Made by a program: the position numbers and the translations under genes
In this document: positions 57,023-64,000 of the stretch, one piece after another
Numbering within the stretch: position 1 is the stretch's first letter
How the letters are laid out: every line of letters starts with the position of its first letter
NCBI RefSeq assembly: GCF_900207585.1
Contig: NZ_OAOP01000005.1
Coordinates: forward strand, 62,001 to 126,000
Source of the DNA: Bacillus oleivorans
GTDB taxonomy: Bacteria; Bacillota; Bacilli; Bacillales; JC228
Direction: 5' to 3'
DNA: 64,000 nucleotides
The notes under the pieces: model-generated
Database searches by the model: none
Told to the model about the DNA's origin: nothing
What the model saw: the letters and a program-made list of their open reading frames with translations, nothing else

Positions 57023-58435
57023 TTGAAGCCAAGGAATATTATTGAAAAACTGTGGGAGGATCATGTTGTTTACCGGGAAATCGGTAAACCAGATTTACTC
57101 TATATTGATCTTCATCTTGTCCACGAAGTCACATCGCCCCAAGCATTTGAAGGCTTGAGAATGAAAAATCGAAAGGTTCGCAGACCAGACCTCACTTTTG
57201 CCACAATGGACCACAATGTTCCAACTAAGAATAGGAACATAATCAATGATCAGGTAGCCAAGACGCAAATGACAAAATTGGAGGAGAATTGTCGGGAATT
57301 TGGGATTCCATTAGCCGATATTAATCACCCGGACCAAGGAATTGTCCACGTCATAGGCCCGGAATTGGGATTGACACAGCCAGGAAAAACGATTGTCTGC
57401 GGGGACAGTCATACCTCCACTCACGGAGCATTTGGGGCGCTTGCATTCGGAATTGGGACCAGTGAGGTTGAACATGTACTGGCCACGCAAACGTTATGGC
57501 AATCTAAGCCGAAGACCTTACAGATCAAAGTCAATGGCAAATTAGGGTTTGGCATCACCGCCAAAGACCTGATTCTTGCTATAATTGCGAAGTTTGGGGT
57601 AGGTGTAGGAGCTGGCTACATTATTGAATATACTGGTGAAGCCATCCGAAATTTATCGATGGAAGAAAGAATGACCGTCTGCAACATGTCAATTGAAGCT
57701 GGAGCCAGAGCTGGCATCATCAGTCCTGATCTAGTAACATTTGAATACTTAAAAGGAAAAAGACATGTTCCTCAAGGAGCTGCATTTGAAGAGGCCGTCC
57801 AAAAATGGAATCAATACGCTTCGGATGAAGATGCAGTCTATGATAAAACGCTTGAAATCGATGCTGCAGAGGTCGAGCCTCAGGTTACATGGGGTACGAA
57901 TCCTTCTATGGGCATTAGTATTAGTCAACAAATACCGAAACCAGAGCACTTTGAAAAACCATCCGAGCAAGAGGCTGTCAAACGAGCATTAACTTATATG
58001 GGACTTGAAGGCGGCACAAAAATGAATGAAGTATCCATTGATTATGTGTTCATTGGTTCTTGTACCAATTCAAGACTAAGTGATTTGCGGGCAGCAGCGG
58101 AAGTTGTGAAAGGGAAAAAGGTCCATGAAGGAGTTACTGCGATCGTGGTTCCGGGCTCCCAAACTGTCAGGGAACAGGCAGAAAAAGAAGGCCTTCATCA
58201 AATTTTTGAAGAAGCTGGCTTTGAGTGGAGAGAAGCTGGCTGCAGCATGTGTCTTGCTATGAATAATGATGTGGTTCCAGCTGGAAAACGCTGCGCTTCA
58301 ACGTCTAACCGGAATTTCGAAGGCAGGCAAGGAAATGGAGCCCGTACTCATCTTGTCAGTCCGACCATGGCAGCAGCTGCGGCTGTAACAGGGAAGTTCA
58401 CCGATGTTAGAACCTTAATGCCTGTACATTTATAA
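57023..58435 (+). CDS. leuC: 3-isopropylmalate dehydratase, large subunit
   Basis: 470 residues, aconitase family. The 4Fe-4S ligands lie in [13 protein letters not shown] and [44 protein letters not shown] is the other signature (core [10 protein letters not shown]). Works with leuD. The start is TTG 57023, with GGGAGGGAC upstream and [11 protein letters not shown] matching the family's beginning. Separated from leuB by a repeat element and hairpin but in the same orientation. Confidence 0.96.
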   Translation: MKPRNIIEKLWEDHVVYREIGKPDLLYIDLHLVHEVTSPQAFEGLRMKNRKVRRPDLTFATMDHNVPTKNRNIINDQVAKTQMTKLEENCREFGIPLADINHPDQGIVHVIGPELGLTQPGKTIVCGDSHTSTHGAFGALAFGIGTSEVEHVLATQTLWQSKPKTLQIKVNGKLGFGITAKDLILAIIAKFGVGVGAGYIIEYTGEAIRNLSMEERMTVCNMSIEAGARAGIISPDLVTFEYLKGKRHVPQGAAFEEAVQKWNQYASDEDAVYDKTLEIDAAEVEPQVTWGTNPSMGISISQQIPKPEHFEKPSEQEAVKRALTYMGLEGGTKMNEVSIDYVFIGSCTNSRLSDLRAAAEVVKGKKVHEGVTAIVVPGSQTVREQAEKEGLHQIFEEAGFEWREAGCSMCLAMNNDVVPAGKRCASTSNRNFEGRQGNGARTHLVSPTMAAAAAVTGKFTDVRTLMPVHL

Positions 58436-58523
58436 GAAAAGCGGAAGCTCTGGAGCGAGAAAGTCATCAAAGTTGCAGAGTTTATACATTCTTAGCTTTT
58501 ATAAAAAGAATGGAGGGTCACCT

Positions 58524-59105
58524 ATGGCAGGAATTCGACAATACCAAGGGAAAGTGTTTCCCCTTAATCGGGAAAATATAGACACAGATCAAATTATCCC
58601 TAAGCAGTTTTTGAAAAAGATTGATCGTCAGGGCTTCGGAAAATATCTTTTTTACCATTGGAGATTTTATGATGATGGATCACTTAATCCAAGCTTTCCA
58701 TTAAATCATGAACAATATCAGGATGCTACGATTTTAGTAGGAGGAGCAAACTTTGGCTGTGGTTCTTCACGAGAACATGCTCCTTGGTCCATTATGGATT
58801 ATGGATTTCAAGTTGTTATAGCTCCTAGCTTTGCAGATATATTCTATAATAACTGTGTTAAAAACGGGCTTTTGCCGATTCGGCTGCAGCCGGCAGAAGT
58901 TGAATTTTTGCTTGAAAAAGCTAGCCAATCAAACTTAGAACTATTCATTGATGTAGAAAAACAGACCGTTTCAGACCAAGCTGGTTTTAAAGCAGCTTTT
59001 GATATCGATCCTTACTGGAAGCAAATGCTGATGAATGGATGGGATGAGATTTCGATTACGCTTTCATTTGAAGAACAGATTCGCCAATATGAATTATCAA
59101 GATAG
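58524..59105 (+). CDS. leuD: 3-isopropylmalate dehydratase, small subunit
   Basis: 193 residues. Swivel domain of the aconitase family: NIDTDQIIPKQFLKKIDRQGFG at the start and the substrate-binding VGGANFGCGSSREHAPWSIMDYG. ATG 58524 is chosen because GGAGGG lies just before it. It is 88 bp after leuC. Confidence 0.96.
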   Translation: MAGIRQYQGKVFPLNRENIDTDQIIPKQFLKKIDRQGFGKYLFYHWRFYDDGSLNPSFPLNHEQYQDATILVGGANFGCGSSREHAPWSIMDYGFQVVIAPSFADIFYNNCVKNGLLPIRLQPAEVEFLLEKASQSNLELFIDVEKQTVSDQAGFKAAFDIDPYWKQMLMNGWDEISITLSFEEQIRQYELSR

Positions 59106-59155
59106 GAGATGAAGGAATTGGGAATTTCCTGAACAGAAATGAAGTTGTTTTAGCG

Positions 59156-60112
59156 ATGGAGAACTTGATGAATGCTGTACATCGAACACCGCTAAAACAG
59201 TCTGCGACATTAAATCGGTTAGTAGGTTATGATGTCTATTTAAAAATGGAAAACCTGCAAAGAACAGGCTCTTTCAAACTGCGCGGAGCATTGAATAAGG
59301 TAACTTCTCTTACACAAGATGAGGCTTCACGGGGAATTGTCTGTGCGTCTGCGGGGAACCATGCTCAAGGCGTTGCATTTGCAGCATCACAACGCGGCAT
59401 ATGTGCCAAAATCTTTATGCCACAATGTACGCCACAAGCTAAAGTTGACGCAACAAAAGGATATGGTGCCGAAATTGTTTTAACAGGAGAATCCTATCAG
59501 GAAGCCTATACCGCTGCTATGGAATACAGGGATAGGACGGGGGCTGCCTTTGTTCACGCATTTGATGATATGAAGGTGATTGCCGGTCAGGGAACAATAG
59601 CACTGGAAATGATGCAGCAATGTCAGGACCTCGAGGCTATCATTGTCCCCGTTGGCGGAGGAGGATTAATTGCGGGAATGGCATTAGCTATTAAAGCATT
59701 CAACCCAAGCATCAAGGTTATTGGTGTCCAAGCTGCAGGAGCACCTGCTACATATAACCAATATACAGGAATGGGTGATGCCATTTTATCACATGCGGAA
59801 ACGATCGCAGATGGAATCCTTGTTAAAAAACCAGGGGAGGTAACTTATCCAATGATTGAAAGCCTAGTAGACGATATGGTGATCGTAGGCGAAGAGGAAA
59901 TCGCAGGTGCAATTCTGTTTATGCTCCAAAGAGAAAAGACATTAGTTGAAGGAGCTGGCGCAGTAGCTTTAGCATCCCTTCTTTCTAAAAAGATTACTGC
60001 AAGCTGGAAGAAAATTGGTTGTGTGATAAGCGGAGGCAATGTCGACCTAAACAAACTTCCCTATTATAAGGAACTAACCAAACAAAAACAATTATTTCAA
60101 CAGATTGGCTAA
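59156..60112 (+). CDS. ilvA: Threonine dehydratase, catalytic domain only
   Basis: 318 residues from ATG 59156. The PLP lysine is in GSFKLRGALNKV, the phosphate loop is VPVGGGGLIAG, and SAGNHAQG is the Asn loop. It lacks the C-terminal ACT-like regulatory domain that B. subtilis IlvA (about 422 residues) uses for isoleucine inhibition, so it resembles the short catabolic type, though its place after leuD implies a biosynthetic job. The start is doubtful: no ribosome site precedes this ATG, and family-like residues (EVVLAMENL) continue six codons upstream without a normal start codon. Confidence 0.85.
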   Translation: MENLMNAVHRTPLKQSATLNRLVGYDVYLKMENLQRTGSFKLRGALNKVTSLTQDEASRGIVCASAGNHAQGVAFAASQRGICAKIFMPQCTPQAKVDATKGYGAEIVLTGESYQEAYTAAMEYRDRTGAAFVHAFDDMKVIAGQGTIALEMMQQCQDLEAIIVPVGGGGLIAGMALAIKAFNPSIKVIGVQAAGAPATYNQYTGMGDAILSHAETIADGILVKKPGEVTYPMIESLVDDMVIVGEEEIAGAILFMLQREKTLVEGAGAVALASLLSKKITASWKKIGCVISGGNVDLNKLPYYKELTKQKQLFQQIG

Positions 60113-60118
60113 GGTAAT

Positions 60119-60166
60119 AGCGGTTGTCTTGGGGGCAGGACCCCTTATGACAACCGCTTTGTTTTA
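60119..60166. terminator. Terminator closing the BCAA locus
   Basis: AGCGGTTGTC pairs perfectly with GACAACCGCT across a loop with GGGGGCAGGACCCC, then TTGTTTTATT. It probably also serves the convergent ytoQ gene. Confidence 0.75.
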
Positions 60167-60610
60167 TTCCGTTTCAAATACATAAGACAGCACTTTAATC
60201 GCCTGGTTAATGGTTTCGACCGTTACATTTGCTTTTTGGGAAAGTTCCTTTAAAGCGTGATGATATTCTTCTAGTCTAATCAGAATAAGAGGTTTTCCTA
60301 GAGTGATTGCAGCGCTAGCGTCCATCGCCGTATTCCATTGCTTATATTTTTCTCCAAAAAAGGCGATGACTAAATCTGCTTTTTTCATTAAGATTTGTGT
60401 CCGTAAATTATTAATTTTGGAAGCCGCTTCATCCATTAAAATAGGAGTAGGCTGTTCTCCTAGGATTTCAACACCTATCTTATCTGAACGTGAATGATTT
60501 TCCATCGGCCCTACAAAGGTAAGAGGGAGCTTTAATGCTTTTGCCTTATCCTTGACTTCTTCCCTCCATGGTGAATGAATTTCACCAGCTAAATAAACCA
60601 CTAATTCCAT
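60164..60610 (-). CDS. ytoQ: YtoQ family protein
   Basis: 148 residues starting MELVVYLAGEIHSPWREEVK, with FVGPMENHSRSD and FGEKYKQWNTAMDASAAI. This matches B. subtilis YtoQ in length and these motifs. The fold recalls nucleoside 2-deoxyribosyltransferases (Asp and Glu around the NTAMDA segment), but the activity is not known. It is convergent with ilvA and divergent from the lipoprotein gene. Confidence 0.87.
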   Translation of the reverse strand: MELVVYLAGEIHSPWREEVKDKAKALKLPLTFVGPMENHSRSDKIGVEILGEQPTPILMDEAASKINNLRTQILMKKADLVIAFFGEKYKQWNTAMDASAAITLGKPLILIRLEEYHHALKELSQKANVTVETINQAIKVLSYVFETE

Positions 60611-60852
60611 GTTAAACCGTACCTCCTGCCTTGCTCACTTTTAGTCAGCATATTTTCATAACAGTCTAATATAATGAATAGACTACCATTCCAACAAGGC
60701 CAAATCAATAAAGCGATGGTAAACTCGACAAATCAATATGCCTCCTTGCGGGAAAAGTTGGGAGTTCGTCTATTAAAACTTTTATGATAACATAGAAAGT
60801 ATGATAGATAGACGTAACTAGTTAATTTGATTTGTACCGGGAGGGGTTTGCT

Positions 60853-61371
60853 TTGAAGGGTAAAGTGTTACTCATCATTCTTACAATGATTTCGCTCTTA
60901 ACTGCATGTTCTGTTTCTAGTGAGGATATGAAAAGCCATGCGACCAATGTCATTGATGAGGCATTAACAGAACAAGTGAAAGAACCGAATGAAACAACGG
61001 GAAACGGAAAATTGTATCTTCCATTCCTGATGTCAGTCACAGATGTTTCACCATCAAATATTATTCTTGAAAAAGGGTCACAAACATATATCCTCTTTTA
61101 TAATCAAATTGAGGAGCCCAATTCTAAAGAATTATATAACTCATTAATCAATAGTTCCGAATCTATCCTTTTTCATCATAGTATTGAAAAAGAAGGCGAG
61201 TTTGCCTATTTAGCAGTCGAAGAGCTGGAAAAAGATCAGGTTATTTTAACAGTTGGAATTGGCGGCAAAAAAATGACTACTGAAACCACAACAAAAAATG
61301 TGCCAACTGATATTGGCATCATGATTGAAATAATACGTTCATTTGAGCCCTCTGCTCAAACTGAAGAATAA
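60853..61371 (+). CDS. Putative lipoprotein of unknown function
   Basis: About 172 residues. The N-terminus MKGKVLLIILTMISLLTACSVSS is a lipoprotein signal with lipobox LTAC, so the mature protein would begin at Cys and sit on the outer membrane face. The rest is acidic with no motif I recognise (ending RSFEPSAQTEE). The start is TTG 60853 behind GGGAGGGG. A terminator shared with the chemoreceptor follows. Confidence 0.75.
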   Translation: MKGKVLLIILTMISLLTACSVSSEDMKSHATNVIDEALTEQVKEPNETTGNGKLYLPFLMSVTDVSPSNIILEKGSQTYILFYNQIEEPNSKELYNSLINSSESILFHHSIEKEGEFAYLAVEELEKDQVILTVGIGGKKMTTETTTKNVPTDIGIMIEIIRSFEPSAQTEE

Positions 61372-61373
61372 AG

Positions 61374-61405
61374 AAAGACTCGAGTTTACCAGCTCGAGTC
61401 TTTTA
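61374..61405. terminator. Bidirectional terminator between the lipoprotein and chemoreceptor genes
   Basis: AAAGACTCGAG pairs perfectly with CTCGAGTCTTT around TTTACCAG. Confidence 0.85.
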
Positions 61406-61412
61406 TGTTGAA

Positions 61413-63536
61413 TTATTCCCCTTTTTTCTTCCGCAATTTTACTTTCAAATTTTTTAAGCTTCCTTTTGCAAATTTTGATTTAGAAAGCTTGTTGAAGATC
61501 AAATCCAGCTTAGCTTCCAATTTAGATTTTGGAATTTCGTCAACCGGCTCCAGGTTTGTGCCTTCAAGTTCAAATTGAGAAATTTCCTGCTGAAGATTCG
61601 TTGCAATATTACTCAATTCATTGGCCGCTTCTGTTACTTGAGAAATTGCTTCGAGCTGAGTTTCACTTGAAGCACTTACTTCCTCGGATACTCCAGCCGA
61701 TTGTTCAGAAATCAGATAAATGTTTTCAAGTTTCTCCCTTAGTTTACTATTAGCTGTTTGAATATCCGCAACAGCCCATTGGATATCCCGAATATTGAGG
61801 GAGATTCCTGTAACGTGGGTCGTAATATTCTCAAAGGAGCTTTTTGTTTCCCCAACTACTGTTGCCTGTTTTGATTTGAATTCATCAAATTGACTGGCAT
61901 CTCGCTTTAGTTGCTCCATTTGTTCACTCATAGTGGCCACTAGTTCTTGTATTTGTCTAGCTTCGTTTTTAGAACGCTCGGCCAGTTTGCGGACTTCACT
62001 GGCAACCACGGCAAACCCTTTACCTGCTTCTCCTGCTCTAGCAGATTCAATGGCTGCATTTAGAGCTAGTAGATTTGTATTTTCAGCAATTTCTTCAATC
62101 GTTTCGACGATGGTAGAGATTCTGCTAGATTGTTCAGAAGCTAATACAACTTGCTGTGTCAAGTGATTGGCCAGTTCTAGGAATTCTTCGGAAGTCGACG
62201 AAAGTTCTTGGACTGTTAATAACCCTCGTTTTCCTTCTTCTTCAGTTTGCACTGCATTTTCGGAAATGATTGTACTTAAACCTTCTGTTTTTAAAATTTG
62301 TTCAGACACTTCTTTTACAAGCAGGTTACCTTCTTCAAGTCTTTCAGATTGATCTGTTGCACCCGCTGCTACTTGTTTAATGGCATGATTCACTTCATTG
62401 GCCTGTGCCGTTGTTTCTTCTGAGATCGCTGCCAGATGTTGTGAAGCAGCCTGGACAGCATCAGACGAATTCAAAATTTGAATAAATGCATGCTGAACCT
62501 TATCAGCCATCTGGTTAAAGGTGCTCGCCAGATCTCCCATTTCATCTTCTGTATCAAGTGCGACCCGGTGAGCAAAGTTTCCGTTCCCGATTTTTTCTGC
62601 ACCAGATTTTAATGAAAGAATAGAACGATTAATTCCTTTTACAATATAAAAACTCATGACAAAAATAAAGGCGATTAAAACACAGCTAAAAAGAATAATC
62701 CATAATTGCAACGTTTCATTTTCACTTTGCAGTGTTCGTTTTACGTTGTCCAAATCAGATTTTACAAAGCCTTCTACGGAAGTAACTGCAAGTTCAATTT
62801 CTTCACCAAGCTGGTTAAAATCTTCCATGTAGGCATTGGTTCTGTCAAATGTGCGTAAAACATCATTTAAAAGGCGCTGATAATTGGAAAGAGAGGTCAT
62901 GATACCGTTCTTTGTGGTCTGATTTACACTAGTAGCATTTACAATCTCTTTCATATTTTGGAGTTGGTCGGCAAATTCGTTATAGCTTCCCCTGTCCATT
63001 GTAATCATAAAGTTTTTCTCATAGAGACTAAGCAGCGACATTGCATTTACGATGTTTTGATTTGCTGTTGAAGCAGCAAGAGAGGTCAAGTTTTTATTAA
63101 GAAGGTCTACTTCTCCTCTAATACCATCCACTGCTGTATATCCAATGGTTTCGTATGTATCGGTTAAACTTACAAAACGTTCATAATAGGTATTTACTGA
63201 GTCTTTGATCTTCGTAAATTGCTCTTCAATTTGTTTGTTTTCTGCATAATTTTTTGCTAGACTAACTGCTTCATTACGAATCGAATTAATGTCTTCATTA
63301 ATACGAAATGCTGTATCAGGATTTGGTTCTTTTAAATATTGCTGCTCTAAAGTCCGAACTTGGGACATGCTATATTTTAGTGCCTGGCTTCTTTCAACCG
63401 CTGCTGATAATTCTTCCTGAACTTCGCTCGCAGCATTTTGTTTTAATGACAGATAAAAATTAGATCCAAGTAAAATAATCATGCCAGCAACTGCACTAAT
63501 TACAATGAGCCACATTCTTGATTGAATGGTTCTCAA
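61413..63536 (-). CDS. Methyl-accepting chemotaxis protein
   Basis: 707 residues. A membrane helix at about 8-28, a long all-helical extracellular sensor (about 30-275, no PAS or Cache motif, perhaps a helical bimodular/4HB type), a second helix at about 277-300, a HAMP domain to about 355, then the signalling coiled coil. The conserved hairpin tip [22 protein letters not shown], then [18 protein letters not shown], is intact. The C-terminus is long and basic ([25 protein letters not shown]). Ligand unknown. The start is TTG 63536 behind GAGGGGGG. A SigD-like -10 element lies 190 bp upstream. Confidence 0.93.
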   Translation of the reverse strand: MRTIQSRMWLIVISAVAGMIILLGSNFYLSLKQNAASEVQEELSAAVERSQALKYSMSQVRTLEQQYLKEPNPDTAFRINEDINSIRNEAVSLAKNYAENKQIEEQFTKIKDSVNTYYERFVSLTDTYETIGYTAVDGIRGEVDLLNKNLTSLAASTANQNIVNAMSLLSLYEKNFMITMDRGSYNEFADQLQNMKEIVNATSVNQTTKNGIMTSLSNYQRLLNDVLRTFDRTNAYMEDFNQLGEEIELAVTSVEGFVKSDLDNVKRTLQSENETLQLWIILFSCVLIAFIFVMSFYIVKGINRSILSLKSGAEKIGNGNFAHRVALDTEDEMGDLASTFNQMADKVQHAFIQILNSSDAVQAASQHLAAISEETTAQANEVNHAIKQVAAGATDQSERLEEGNLLVKEVSEQILKTEGLSTIISENAVQTEEEGKRGLLTVQELSSTSEEFLELANHLTQQVVLASEQSSRISTIVETIEEIAENTNLLALNAAIESARAGEAGKGFAVVASEVRKLAERSKNEARQIQELVATMSEQMEQLKRDASQFDEFKSKQATVVGETKSSFENITTHVTGISLNIRDIQWAVADIQTANSKLREKLENIYLISEQSAGVSEEVSASSETQLEAISQVTEAANELSNIATNLQQEISQFELEGTNLEPVDEIPKSKLEAKLDLIFNKLSKSKFAKGSLKNLKVKLRKKKGE

Positions 63537-63723
63537 TGAAGACCCCCCTCTTTTTTAAGGAATTTTAACATTTTTTTGTCTGTATTTTATACAATTTCTA
63601 AGAAAAATCGACGAAATTCCCCTTATAGACTTTATCGGTAAAACAATTCAAGAGTTTAATGAAATGTGTCGCATAACTTGTATTAGAATAATAAATTGGT
63701 CCAAAAGTAATATAAAATCGAGG

Positions 63724-63731
63724 TTATCGGC
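63724..63731 (-). promoter_or_regulatory. Candidate SigD -10 element for the chemoreceptor
   Basis: The minus strand reads GCCGATAA, seven of eight matches to the SigD -10 box GCCGATAT. The -35 partner is weak: CAAA lies 12 bp upstream instead of TAAA at about 15. Motility sigma control would be expected for a chemoreceptor. The rest of this 275-bp gap shows nothing clear. Confidence 0.4.
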
Positions 63732-63811
63732 AAATTATTAGTCTTTGACTCCCTACTTTTGATACAATTTTTTTATTAAATACGAACAAGCATGAATCGG
63801 AGGTTATTTTG

Positions 63812-64000
63812 ATGAAGAAACTTCATTCACTTGAAGAAGTTAATACACTAGTAAATAGCGGTACGCATGTATTTGTATTTTCTGCAGACTGGTGTCCAGA
63901 TTGTCGCTTTATTGAACCCTTTATGCCAGAAGTGGAAGAAAAGTTTTCGGACCTTGGATTTATTTATGTAGACCGGGATCAATTTATTGATCTTTGCCAA
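63812..64000 (+). CDS. ytpP: Thioredoxin-family protein YtpP (3' truncated by window)
   Basis: 63 residues are visible. VFVFSADWCPDCRFIEPFMPEVEEKF carries a CPDC active site in a thioredoxin fold, followed by FIYVDRDQFIDLC. Matches YtpP of B. subtilis, which lies just after ytoP there. CGGAGG precedes ATG 63812. The gene runs out of the window. Confidence 0.88.
   Translation, partial: MKKLHSLEEVNTLVNSGTHVFVFSADWCPDCRFIEPFMPEVEEKFSDLGFIYVDRDQFIDLCQ

Noticed and set aside
61529-62352. Plus-strand frames opposite the chemoreceptor
   Set aside because: The minus strand carries an unmistakable chemoreceptor; these frames are low-complexity complements of its coiled coil.

Overview
The window is chromosomal DNA of a low-GC, endospore-forming Bacillaceae bacterium. 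Gene content and order closely follow the Bacillus subtilis ytl-leuS-pckA neighbourhood: pckA, metK, asnB, ytoA, ytpA, ytpB, ytqB/ytqA, ytzC, yttB, leuS, ytwF, ytfP, ytgP (murJ), ytzG, ytzE, pepV, ytkP, ytlP, ytlQ, ytlR, ytmP, ytzH, trmB, ytnP, ytzB, ytoP, ytoQ, ytpP. I see no prophage, no transposase gene, no CRISPR array, and no tRNA or rRNA gene. The genus below Bacillaceae cannot be fixed by reading alone.

Layout. 0-5 kb: the tail of an SsuB/YtlC-type ABC ATPase, a YqhV-like membrane protein, pckA (minus strand, with a CcpN-like operator upstream), a DCC-family thiol protein, and metK behind a SAM riboswitch. 5-14 kb: asnB, a C39-like peptidase, ytoA, the ytpA-ytpB pair, a luciferase-like monooxygenase, ytqA-ytqB and ytzC. 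14-15.7 kb: a frameshifted NERD-domain gene bracketed by two arrays of 52-bp hairpin repeats. 15.8-19.8 kb: an MFS transporter and leuS behind a T-box. 20-25 kb: an amiE-nagZ-namZ cassette for recovering muropeptides from the cell wall. 25-32.5 kb: a rhodanese, a 20-bp-period array, a FetAB-type exporter, cse60, ytfP, murJ, a GGQFP-repeat small protein and an RsuA-type pseudouridine synthase. 32.7-42.4 kb: ytzE, a second amiE paralogue, pepV-dat, a cysteine-synthase-like gene and the ytl/ytm genes. 42.6-43.3 kb: the largest 52-bp array (13 units), upstream of trmB. 43.3-47.1 kb: trmB, ytnP, ytzB, ytoP and a DUF84 NTPase. 47.5-60.1 kb: a complete branched-chain amino-acid locus, ilvE-ilvD-[T-box]-ilvBN-ilvC-leuABCD-ilvA. 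60-64 kb: ytoQ, a lipoprotein, a chemoreceptor and the start of a thioredoxin-like gene.

How the parts work together. The BCAA locus holds every enzyme from threonine and pyruvate to Ile, Val and Leu. It has a strong SigA-type promoter with a near-perfect CcpA cre site about 90 bp upstream of the predicted start, and an internal T-box whose apparent specifier is ATC (Ile). The AmiE, NagZ and NamZ homologues would act in turn on peptidoglycan fragments outside the cell.

The least explained signal is a family of intergenic arrays built on a 25-nt imperfect hairpin (GTCC...GGAC) repeated almost exactly every 52 bp at four separate loci (about 14.0, 15.3, 32.5 and 42.6 kb), plus a different array with a 20-21 bp period at 25.65-26.08 kb. 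Both periods are close to whole numbers of DNA helical turns. Sequences differ between loci while the spacing is kept. A separate family of dispersed inverted-repeat elements occurs four times.
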